Below are positions 1 to 5,537 of a DNA stretch of 8,366 nt, piece after piece. Made by a program: the position numbers and the translations under genes. Numbering within the stretch: position 1 is the stretch's first letter; each line of letters opens with the position of its first letter. Location: contig DASWRT010000030.1 in NCBI GenBank assembly GCA_036403035.1, positions 1 through 8,366 on the forward strand, in the 5' to 3' direction. Under the pieces are notes generated by a model. It had not been told where the DNA came from. It worked only from the letters and a program-made list of their open reading frames with translations, and searched no databases. Source of the stretch: DASWRT01 sp036403035. Lineage in GTDB: Bacteria; Pseudomonadota; Alphaproteobacteria; ATCC43930; CGMCC-115725.

Positions 1-95
1 ACGCGGCGACGGCGATGGGCGGCGCGGCATGGGACCACTCCGGCATGGTCCGTGTGCTCGAACGGCTGGCCGGTCTTGAGGTGGCGAAGGGCTGA
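1..95 (+). CDS. 2-hydroxy-3-oxopropionate reductase-like protein, C-terminal end (partial)
   Basis: Only the last 30 codons are in the window (first full codon at 3, TGA at 93-95). The peptide contains WDHSGMVRVLERLAG and ends LEVAKG. This resembles the C-terminal helix of the beta-hydroxyacid dehydrogenase family, whose tartronate semialdehyde reductases (GarR/GlxR) end with a D-H-S-A-L motif and a short 'K/E-V-x' tail. Such enzymes reduce tartronate semialdehyde to D-glycerate with NAD(P)H. The next gene, 10 nt downstream, is a glycerate kinase that would use that product, which supports the call. 3-hydroxyisobutyrate dehydrogenase is the main alternative, because the NAD-binding domain and catalytic lysine lie outside the window. 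The assignment rests on a short match plus context. Confidence 0.6.
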   Translation, partial: AATAMGGAAWDHSGMVRVLERLAGLEVAKG

Positions 96-105
96 GTCTC
101 CCGCC

Positions 106-1371
106 GTGAGCGATCAGCGCGCCCTTCTGGAGGCGATGTTCCGGGCCGCCGTCGACGCGGCGGCGCCGGCCCGATGCGTGCCGCCCCACCTGCCCGCGCC
201 GCCGAAGGGGCGGACGGTCGTCGTCGGCGCCGGCAAGGCGTCCGCGGCGATGGCGAAGGCTTTCGAGGAGCATTGGTCGGGCGCTGTCGAGGGGCTGGTC
301 GTCACCCGCTACGGCCACGCCGTCCCGTGCCGTCAGATCGAGATCGTCGAGGCTGCGCACCCGGTGCCGGATGCGGCGGGAGAGAACGCCGCCCGCCGCA
401 TCCTCGAAGGGGTCCGCGGCCTCACCGAAGACGATCTGGTCGTCGCGCTGATCTCCGGCGGCGGATCGGCGTTGCTGGCACTGCCCGCGCCGGGACTGAC
501 GCTCGACGACAAGCAGGCGGTGAACAAGGCGCTGCTGAGGTCGGGGGCCAACATCCAGGAGATGAACTGCGTCCGCAAGCACCTCTCCGCGATCAAGGGC
601 GGCCGGCTCGCGGCCGCTTCCTACCCGGCGCGCTGCCATGCGCTGCTGATCTCCGACGTGCCGGGCGACGATCCCTCGGTGATCGCCTCGGGCCCGACGG
701 TCGCCGACCCGACCAGTTTCGAGGACGCCCGCGCCATCCTGGCGAAATACGGCATCGATCCGCCGGAGCGGGTCCGCCGGCATCTCGACGCGGCGGCCGA
801 GGAGACGCCGAAGCCCGGCGATCCACGGCTTTCGCGGACCGAGACCGTCATCATCGCGACGCCGCAGCAGTCCCTCGAAACCGCGGCGGGCGTCGCCCGG
901 CAGGCGGGCGTCACGCCGGTAATCCTCGGCGATTCGATCGAGGGAGAATCGCGCGAGGTCGCCAAGGTCATGGCCGGCATCGCCCGGCAGGCGCTGCGCC
1001 ACGGCCAGCCCGCGCCGACGCCGTGCGTCCTCCTTTCCGGCGGCGAGACGACCGTCACGATTCGCGGCGAAGGGCGCGGCGGCCGGAACGTCGAGTTCCT
1101 TCTCGCGCTCGCCGTCGAACTGCAAGGCGAAGCACTGATATGGGCGATCGCCGGAGACACGGACGGCGTCGACGGCGCCGAGGAGGTGGCGGGGGCCGTC
1201 GTGACGCCGGATACGCTGGCGCGCGCCGCGGCCCGCGGCGTCGACGCCAAGGCGATGCTCGCCGCCAACGACGCCCATGCTTTTTTCGAGACGCTCGGCG
1301 ATCAGGTCGTCACCGGTCCGACGCTGACCAACGTCAACGACTTCCGCGCCATCCTGGTCGAGCGCGCCTGA
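106..1371 (+). CDS. gckA: Glycerate 2-kinase, MOFRL family (GckA/TtuD type)
   Basis: A 421-residue cytosolic kinase expected to phosphorylate D-glycerate to 2-phosphoglycerate with ATP. Family signatures are present in order: VGAGKAS near residues 40-46, ISGGGSALL 116-124, SDVPGDDPSVIASGPT 183-198, SGGETTVT 311-318, the MOFRL-domain GRGGRN 323-328, AGDTDGVDG 349-357 and TNVNDF 408-413. Length fits the family (about 420). I chose GTG at 106 because the protein then begins MSDQRALLEAMFRAAV, a typical family N-terminus, and the start lies 10 nt after the upstream stop. An AAGGG at 87-91 is rather far away as a ribosome site. GTG 52 would overlap the upstream gene, and ATG 136 would lose conserved N-terminal residues. 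The family is often misnamed hydroxypyruvate reductase (TtuD). It is probably co-transcribed with the reductase before it, and I see no functional link to the hopanoid genes that follow. Confidence 0.93.
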   Translation: MSDQRALLEAMFRAAVDAAAPARCVPPHLPAPPKGRTVVVGAGKASAAMAKAFEEHWSGAVEGLVVTRYGHAVPCRQIEIVEAAHPVPDAAGENAARRILEGVRGLTEDDLVVALISGGGSALLALPAPGLTLDDKQAVNKALLRSGANIQEMNCVRKHLSAIKGGRLAAASYPARCHALLISDVPGDDPSVIASGPTVADPTSFEDARAILAKYGIDPPERVRRHLDAAAEETPKPGDPRLSRTETVIIATPQQSLETAAGVARQAGVTPVILGDSIEGESREVAKVMAGIARQALRHGQPAPTPCVLLSGGETTVTIRGEGRGGRNVEFLLALAVELQGEALIWAIAGDTDGVDGAEEVAGAVVTPDTLARAAARGVDAKAMLAANDAHAFFETLGDQVVTGPTLTNVNDFRAILVERA

Positions 1372-1414
1372 CGCGGCCGGCATCGCCGTGGCCCGCGCGA
1401 TGCTGGACAGGCGG

Positions 1415-1452
1415 CGGCGGACGCCCTATCCCTGCCGCTGCCGCGTCCGCCG
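1415..1452 (+). terminator. Possible terminator hairpin after the glycerate kinase gene
   Basis: A perfect 10-bp inverted repeat, CGGCGGACGC at 1415-1424 and GCGTCCGCCG at 1443-1452, with an 18-nt loop, 44 nt after the kinase stop. It is followed by ATATTTCC rather than a true U-tract, so it is at best a weak intrinsic terminator; in GC-rich genomes many ends are Rho-dependent. It could be a chance repeat in GCG/CGG-rich DNA. Confidence 0.35.
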
Positions 1453-1481
1453 ATATTTCCGGTGCAGTCCTCTACCCGTGA

Positions 1482-1510
1482 TTCCGCCGCCTGACCCGTG
1501 GCCGGCGGAA
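1482..1510 (+). repeat. Inverted repeat, 8-bp arms
   Basis: TTCCGCCG at 1482-1489 pairs with CGGCGGAA at 1503-1510 across a 13-nt loop. It sits about 30 nt after the first hairpin, so the two could form tandem stem-loops in the glycerate kinase 3' UTR. No T-run follows. The function is unknown. Confidence 0.3.
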
Positions 1511-1558
1511 CCGGATCTGCGACGGAGCGCGGTTGCGGAGAGATGTCATTAACCATGT

Positions 1559-1588
1559 CCCGGTAGAAACCGGGCTCGGTCGCGACCG
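1559..1588 (+). promoter_or_regulatory. Structured leader of hpnA: tetraloop hairpin plus 12-bp palindrome
   Basis: CCCGGT (1559-1564), loop AGAA, ACCGGG (1569-1574) forms a perfect 6-bp stem with a tetraloop. Two nucleotides later CGGTCGCGACCG (1577-1588) is a perfect 12-bp palindrome, ending 14 nt before the hpnA ATG. The arms share ACCG/CGGT, so alternative pairings such as 1569-1572 with 1577-1580 are possible. The palindrome could be a dimeric repressor operator, or both could form RNA structure near the hpnA start, which lacks a Shine-Dalgarno match. This is inferred from symmetry only. Confidence 0.35.
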
Positions 1589-1602
1589 GACTTCATTTTC
1601 CC

Positions 1603-2610
1603 ATGTCTCCCTTCTCCGATCAGACGGCGCTCGTCACCGGCGCTTCCGGCTTCGTCGGGGCGGCGGTCGCGCGCGCGCTGCTCGCGGCCGGCGCGAAAGT
1701 GCGCGTGCTGGTGCGGCCGAGCAGCGATCGGCGGAACGTCGAGGGACTACCGGTCGAGGTGCGGGAAGGCTCGCTGGAGGAGCGGGCCTCGCTCGACTCC
1801 GCGCTCGCCGGGTGCACGCTGCTGTTCCACGTCGCCGCCGACTACCGGCTGTGGGTGCCCGACCCGGCGCCGATGTTCCGGGCGAACGTCGACGGCACGC
1901 GCCTCATCATGGAGGCGGCGCTTGCGGCCGGCGTCGCGCGGATCGTCTATACCAGCAGCGTCGCGGTGCTCGGCCTGCATGCCGACGGCACGCCGGCCGA
2001 CGAGACGACGCCGAGCCGGTACGAGGACATGATCGGCGCCTACAAGCAGTCGAAGTTCCGCGCGGAGGAGGTGGTGCGCCGGCTCGTCGCGGAGCACGCC
2101 TTGCCGGCGGTGATCGTCAATCCGTCGACCCCCGTGGGGCCGCGCGACGTCAAGCCGACGCCGACCGGGCGGCTGATCGTCGAGGCGGCAGCCGGGCGCA
2201 TGCCGGCCTTCGTCGACACCGGACTCAACATCGTCCATGTCGACGACGTCGCCGCCGGCCATCTGCTGGCGGCCGAGCGCGGCAGGCCCGGCGAGCGCTA
2301 CATCCTCGGCGGCGACGACATGACCCTCGCCGAGATCCTGCGCGAGGTGGCGCTTCTCGCGGGACGCAAGCCGCCGCGCATCCGGTTGCCGCATAACGCG
2401 ATCGTGCCGATTGCAGTGGCGGCGGAGGCGTTCGGCAGGATGACCGGCCGCGAGCCGTTCGTGACGCTGGACGGGCTCAAGATGGCGCGCAAGACGATGT
2501 TCTTCTCCTCGGCCAAGGCGAAACGCGAGCTGGGCTATGCGCCGCGCCCGGCGCGGGACGCGCTCGCCGACGCCGTGGCGTGGTTCCGCGAGGCGGGCTA
2601 CTGGCGATGA
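1603..2610 (+). CDS. hpnA: Hopanoid-associated sugar epimerase HpnA (NAD-dependent epimerase/dehydratase family)
   Basis: A 335-residue extended short-chain dehydrogenase/reductase. It has the N-terminal Rossmann motif TGASGFVG (12-19), the catalytic Ser region YTSSVAVLG (116-124), the YxxxK pair Y147/K151 (YKQSK), NPSTPVGPRD (173-182) and the C-terminal substrate part ending GYAPRPARDALADAVAWF. These match the HpnA family, whose genes sit in hopanoid operons. It presumably modifies a nucleotide-sugar or sugar side chain, but the exact reaction is not established. ATG 1603 is firm: the frame is closed by TAG at 1564-1566, no other start codon lies between, and a later start would damage the NAD motif. 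There is no clear Shine-Dalgarno; a pyrimidine-rich CTTCATTTTCCC precedes the ATG. Its TGA overlaps the hpnB ATG (ATGA, 2607-2610), so translation is probably coupled. It is the first gene of the operon. Confidence 0.95.
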   Translation: MSPFSDQTALVTGASGFVGAAVARALLAAGAKVRVLVRPSSDRRNVEGLPVEVREGSLEERASLDSALAGCTLLFHVAADYRLWVPDPAPMFRANVDGTRLIMEAALAAGVARIVYTSSVAVLGLHADGTPADETTPSRYEDMIGAYKQSKFRAEEVVRRLVAEHALPAVIVNPSTPVGPRDVKPTPTGRLIVEAAAGRMPAFVDTGLNIVHVDDVAAGHLLAAERGRPGERYILGGDDMTLAEILREVALLAGRKPPRIRLPHNAIVPIAVAAEAFGRMTGREPFVTLDGLKMARKTMFFSSAKAKRELGYAPRPARDALADAVAWFREAGYWR

Positions 2611-3779
2611 CGACGTTCCTCTCCGCAGTCGCCCTGCTCTCGCTCGCCGTCTGGGTCTACCTGCTGCTCGGGCGCGGCTTCTTCTGGCGGCTCGGCGAGC
2701 CGGCGCCTGCCTTGCCGCCGGAGCGATGGCCTTCGGTGGCAGCCGCCGTGCCGGCGCGCGACGAGGCCGAGGTCATCGGACGCGCCGTCGCGTCGCTGCT
2801 GTCGCAGCGCTACCAAGGCGAGTTCCGCGTCTTCGTCGTCGACGATCACAGCCGGGACGGCACCGCCGACGTCGCCCGCGCCGCCGCAGCGTCGCGCGGC
2901 GCAGCGGACCGGTTGACGATCGTCGCCCCGCCGCCGCTGCCGGCCGGCTGGACCGGCAAGCTCTGGGCGATGTCGCAGGGACTCAAGGCGGTCGAGGCGG
3001 AAGGCCGGTCGGACCTCGTCCTTTTCACCGACGCCGACATCGGGCACGATCCCGACAACCTCGCCGGGCTTGTCGCGCGCCTCGAAGCCGGGCGGCTCGA
3101 CATGGCGTCGCTGATGGTGAAGCTGCGCTGCGAGAGCCTCGCCGAGCGCTTCCTGATCCCGGCCTTCGTCTTCTTCTTTGCGATGCTGTACCCGTTCGCG
3201 TGGTCGAGCGATCGGCGGGCGCGGACCGCGGCGGCGGCAGGCGGCTGCATCCTGGTGCGGCGCGAGGCGCTGGCGCGCATCGGCGGCGTCGAGCGCATCC
3301 GCGGCGAGCTGATCGACGATTGCGCCCTGGCGGCGGCGGTGAAGGGGCAGGGCGGCGCGATCTGGCTCGGACTGACGCAGCGCACCGTCAGCCTCCGGCC
3401 CTACCCGGAGATTGGCGATGTCTGGCGGATGGTGGCGCGCACCGCCTACACGCAGCTCCGCTACTCCCCGGTGCTGCTCGCCGGTACCGTCCTCGGCATG
3501 ATCGTCACGTATCTGGTGCCGCCGCTGCTGACGGCGGCGGGGCTGGTCTTCGCGATCGGCAGTCCAGCAACCTGGGCAGCGCTGGCCGCCTGGGTGCTGA
3601 TGACCGTGTCTTTTATGCCGATACTGAGGTTTTACGGCATCACTTTTGCGTGGGCGCCCTTGCTTCCGGCTGTTGCATTCATTTATTTGGCCGCGACGGT
3701 CGATTCCGCCCGCCTCCATTGGCGCGGCAAAGGAGGAGAATGGAAGGGGCGAGTGCAGCAGCTCCGCGGCCGGGCCTAG
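2607..3779 (+). CDS. hpnB: Hopene-associated glycosyltransferase HpnB (GT2-type, membrane)
   Basis: A 390-residue family 2 glycosyltransferase. An N-terminal membrane segment (about 4-21) precedes the GT-A domain with VPARDE (48-53), VVDDHSRDGT (77-86), the metal-binding TDAD (141-144) and the acceptor-side IDD at 236-238. Further signatures are QLRYSP (283-288) and KGGEWKGR (375-382). Hydrophobic stretches near 183-199, 288-315, 324-340 and 346-364 indicate a multi-pass inner-membrane protein with a cytosolic catalytic face. It fits HpnB, presumed to glycosylate a hopanoid or carrier lipid, though donor and acceptor are unproven. The start ATG overlaps the hpnA stop; GAGGCGGG at 2590-2597 is a modest ribosome site. 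The 3' end overlaps hpnC by about 40 nt. Codons around 3605-3695 are unusually A/T-ending (TTT, ATA, AGG, CTT, GTT, ATT) compared with the rest of the gene. Confidence 0.95.
   Translation: MTTFLSAVALLSLAVWVYLLLGRGFFWRLGEPAPALPPERWPSVAAAVPARDEAEVIGRAVASLLSQRYQGEFRVFVVDDHSRDGTADVARAAAASRGAADRLTIVAPPPLPAGWTGKLWAMSQGLKAVEAEGRSDLVLFTDADIGHDPDNLAGLVARLEAGRLDMASLMVKLRCESLAERFLIPAFVFFFAMLYPFAWSSDRRARTAAAAGGCILVRREALARIGGVERIRGELIDDCALAAAVKGQGGAIWLGLTQRTVSLRPYPEIGDVWRMVARTAYTQLRYSPVLLAGTVLGMIVTYLVPPLLTAAGLVFAIGSPATWAALAAWVLMTVSFMPILRFYGITFAWAPLLPAVAFIYLAATVDSARLHWRGKGGEWKGRVQQLRGRA
3731..3738 (+). promoter_or_regulatory. Strong Shine-Dalgarno for hpnC, inside hpnB
   Basis: AGGAGGAG ends one base before ATG 3740. 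It is the best ribosome-binding match in the window and favours ATG 3740 over GTG 3782, which has no purine-rich site upstream. The spacing is short (3 nt from AGGAGG). The same bases encode Gly-Gly-Glu of the HpnB KGGEWKGR motif, so part of the match may simply reflect coding. Confidence 0.55.
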
Positions 3780-4627
3780 ACGTGGCGCTGGAGACGCCGT
3801 CGGGCAAAGGCAGCGGCGATGAGAACTTCCCCGTCGGCTCGTGGCTGATCCGCCGCGACCTGCGCCCGCATGTCCATGTCTTCTACACCTTCGCCCGCGC
3901 CGCCGACGACATCGCCGACAACCCGGCCTTGGCGCCGGAGGACAAGCTGCGCCGGCTGGACCGGATGGCCGACATCCTCGACGGCGCGCCCGGCACTGAT
4001 TCGCCGAGTGCGGCGGCGATGCGGCGGAGCAATGCCGAGACCGGCGTCGATCCGCAGCATTGCCACGACGTGCTGCGCGCTTTCCGGCTCGACGCGACCA
4101 AGCGGCGCTATGCCGATTGGGGCGAGCTGATGGAGTATTGCCGCTACTCCGCCGCGCCGGTCGGACGGCAGCTCCTCGACCTGCACGGCGAATCGCGGGA
4201 CACGTTCCCGCCGTCGGACGCGCTCTGCGCCGCCCTCCAGGTGCTGAACCATCTCCAGGACTGCGCCGACGATTACCGGAACCTCGACCGTGTCTACCTG
4301 CCGGCCGACGACCTCGCCGTCTCGGGCGGGCGGATCGAGGATCTCGCCGCGCCGCAGATCACCGATGGGCTGCGCGGGACGATGGACCGGATGCTCGACC
4401 GCACCGCGCGCCTCGTCGCCGAGGCGCGCGGCCTGCCGCCGCGCGTCCGCAGCGCCGGCCTGCGGTGCGAGAGCGCGGTCGTCGTGGCGCTCGCCGCCCG
4501 CCTGACGTCGCTGCTGCGCGCCGGCGATCCGCTCGCGACGCGGGTGAAGCTGCGCAAGCCGGACTTCCTGCTCGCGCTGCTCAAGGGGGCATGGCAAGGC
4601 GGTTTCCCGGCGAGGCCGCGGACATGA
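3740..4627 (+). CDS. hpnC: Squalene synthase HpnC (hydroxysqualene synthase)
   Basis: A 295-residue all-alpha trans-isoprenyl diphosphate synthase-like enzyme. In the HpnC/D/E route it converts presqualene diphosphate to hydroxysqualene. Visible signatures are the family N-terminus SGKGSGDENFPVGS (21-34), the first Asp-rich motif ARAADDIAD (52-60), YCRYSAAPVGRQLLDLHG (133-150) and the second acidic motif HLQDCADDYRNLDRVYLP (171-188). The NHLQDC..DYR form distinguishes HpnC from HpnD. The catalytic acidic residues look intact. The start is ATG 3740 behind AGGAGGAG; GTG 3782, just after the hpnB stop, would give 281 residues and cannot be excluded, since the first 20 residues are not conserved. 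The stop overlaps the hpnD ATG (ATGA, 4624-4627), consistent with coupled production of the two partner synthases. Confidence 0.94.
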   Translation: MEGASAAAPRPGLDVALETPSGKGSGDENFPVGSWLIRRDLRPHVHVFYTFARAADDIADNPALAPEDKLRRLDRMADILDGAPGTDSPSAAAMRRSNAETGVDPQHCHDVLRAFRLDATKRRYADWGELMEYCRYSAAPVGRQLLDLHGESRDTFPPSDALCAALQVLNHLQDCADDYRNLDRVYLPADDLAVSGGRIEDLAAPQITDGLRGTMDRMLDRTARLVAEARGLPPRVRSAGLRCESAVVVALAARLTSLLRAGDPLATRVKLRKPDFLLALLKGAWQGGFPARPRT

Positions 4628-5517
4628 CGCAGGCGGCGGAGAAGCACCAGCCCGAGGCGACGACAGCGCCCGTGCCCGGCGGCGGCGAGTTGGAGGCGAT
4701 CGCCGCGCGCGTCCAGGCGTCCGGCACCTCGTTCTACTGGGCGATGCGGCTGCTGCCGGCGGCCCGGCGCAACGCGATGTACGCTGTCTATGCCTTCTGC
4801 CGCGAGGTCGACGACATCGCCGACAACGACGACGCGCCGCTCGCCGAGAAGCGGCGGGCGCTCGCCGAGTGGCGCGACGAGATCGACGCGCTCTATGCCG
4901 GGCGGGCCCGCAAGATGATCTCGCGCGCCCTGCTCGGCCCGGTGCGCGAGTACGGGCTGCAACGGCGCGACTTCCTCGCCATCGTCGACGGCATGGAGAT
5001 GGATGCGCAGGAGGCGATCCGCGCGCCGAGCCTCGCCGTCCTCGACCTCTATTGCGCCCGCGTCGCCAGCGCCGTCGGGCTGCTGTCGGTGCGGATCTTC
5101 GGCTCCTACACGCCGGCCGCGGACCGCGTCGCCGAGGAGCTGGGGCGGGCGTTGCAGCTCACCAACATCTTGCGCGACCTCGCCGAGGACGCGGCGCGCG
5201 GCCGGCTCTACCTGCCGCGCGAGCTGCTGGACGCGCATGGGATCGCATCGTCGGATCCGGCCGCGGTGCTGGCGCATCCGAGCCTTGCCGCGGTCTGCCG
5301 CGACGTGGCGGCGATGGCGGAGCGCCACTATGCCGGGGCCGAAGCGGCGATGGCCGCCTGCCCGCGCCGCGCGATGCGGCCCGCCGCGACGATGCTCGCG
5401 GTCTATCGCGCGATCCTCGGAAAGCTGATCGAGCGCGGCTGGACCGACCTCGACCGGCCGGTGCGGCTGCCGGGCCTTCGCAAGGCTGCGCTCGTCCTGC
5501 GTCATGCGATCCTATGA
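4624..5517 (+). CDS. hpnD: Presqualene diphosphate synthase HpnD
   Basis: A 297-residue squalene/phytoene synthase-family enzyme that condenses two farnesyl diphosphates to presqualene diphosphate, the first committed step of the HpnCDE squalene route. Signatures are SFYWAMRLLP (36-45), CREVDDIAD (59-67) with the first Mg-binding aspartates, YCARVASAVG (143-152) and QLTNILRDLAEDAARGRLYLP (178-198) carrying the second DxxxD. The C-terminal helix ends RLPGLRKAALVLRHAIL, as in the family. The start is the ATG overlapping the hpnC stop, with GAGG at 4612-4615 eight bases upstream. The first 22 residues are a variable extension. Its TGA (5515-5517) shares an ATGA with a 7-codon ORF that leads to hpnE. 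Phytoene synthase is the alternative family member, but the operon context and HpnD-like motifs make that unlikely. Confidence 0.96.
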   Translation: MTQAAEKHQPEATTAPVPGGGELEAIAARVQASGTSFYWAMRLLPAARRNAMYAVYAFCREVDDIADNDDAPLAEKRRALAEWRDEIDALYAGRARKMISRALLGPVREYGLQRRDFLAIVDGMEMDAQEAIRAPSLAVLDLYCARVASAVGLLSVRIFGSYTPAADRVAEELGRALQLTNILRDLAEDAARGRLYLPRELLDAHGIASSDPAAVLAHPSLAAVCRDVAAMAERHYAGAEAAMAACPRRAMRPAATMLAVYRAILGKLIERGWTDLDRPVRLPGLRKAALVLRHAIL

Positions 5518-5537
5518 CGGCGGAGGACGGCGCATGA
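5514..5537 (+). other. Seven-codon bridging ORF between hpnD and hpnE
   Basis: ATG at 5514 overlaps the hpnD stop (ATGA) and opens a 7-codon frame (MTAEDGA) whose TGA at 5535-5537 overlaps the hpnE ATG (again ATGA). It could hand ribosomes from hpnD to hpnE. No peptide function is proposed, and it may be a by-product of the local direct repeat. Confidence 0.2.
5522..5526 (+). promoter_or_regulatory. Shine-Dalgarno for hpnE
   Basis: GGAGG is placed 7 nt before ATG 5534, at near-ideal spacing. It decides the start in favour of 5534 over the in-frame ATG 5504, which lies inside hpnD and would add only a non-family 10-residue leader. Confidence 0.7.

Larger units (their letters stand above)
1372..1602 (+). 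other. Intergenic spacer between the glycerate kinase and hopanoid operons
   Basis: This is the only sizeable non-coding gap in the window. It must hold the end of the glycerate kinase transcript and, most likely, the hpnA operon promoter. I see two inverted repeats in its first half, a repeated heptamer ACCCGTG (1474-1480 and 1494-1500, 20 bp apart), and a structured leader in the last 60 bp. No convincing -35/-10 pair stands out: TTGCGG at 1533-1538 has no good -10 at normal spacing. The least GC-rich patches are around 1543-1556 and 1591-1602. Confidence 0.6.

Noticed and set aside
174..1481. 435-codon plus-strand frame over the glycerate kinase gene
   Set aside because: It is a +1 shadow of the kinase with Arg-rich low-complexity sequence; the true frame has all MOFRL-family motifs.
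2598..3719. 373-codon open frame on the minus strand
   Set aside because: It mirrors hpnB codons and shows no recognisable domain.
2537..3739. Open frame running into hpnC from within hpnA and hpnB, suggesting a longer fusion protein
   Set aside because: The part before 3740 is out-of-frame hpnA/hpnB sequence with Arg-rich composition. HpnC family similarity begins only around residue 20 after ATG 3740.
4294..5505. 403-codon open frame on the minus strand
   Set aside because: It is antisense to hpnC/hpnD, has Arg-rich composition and shows no family signature.
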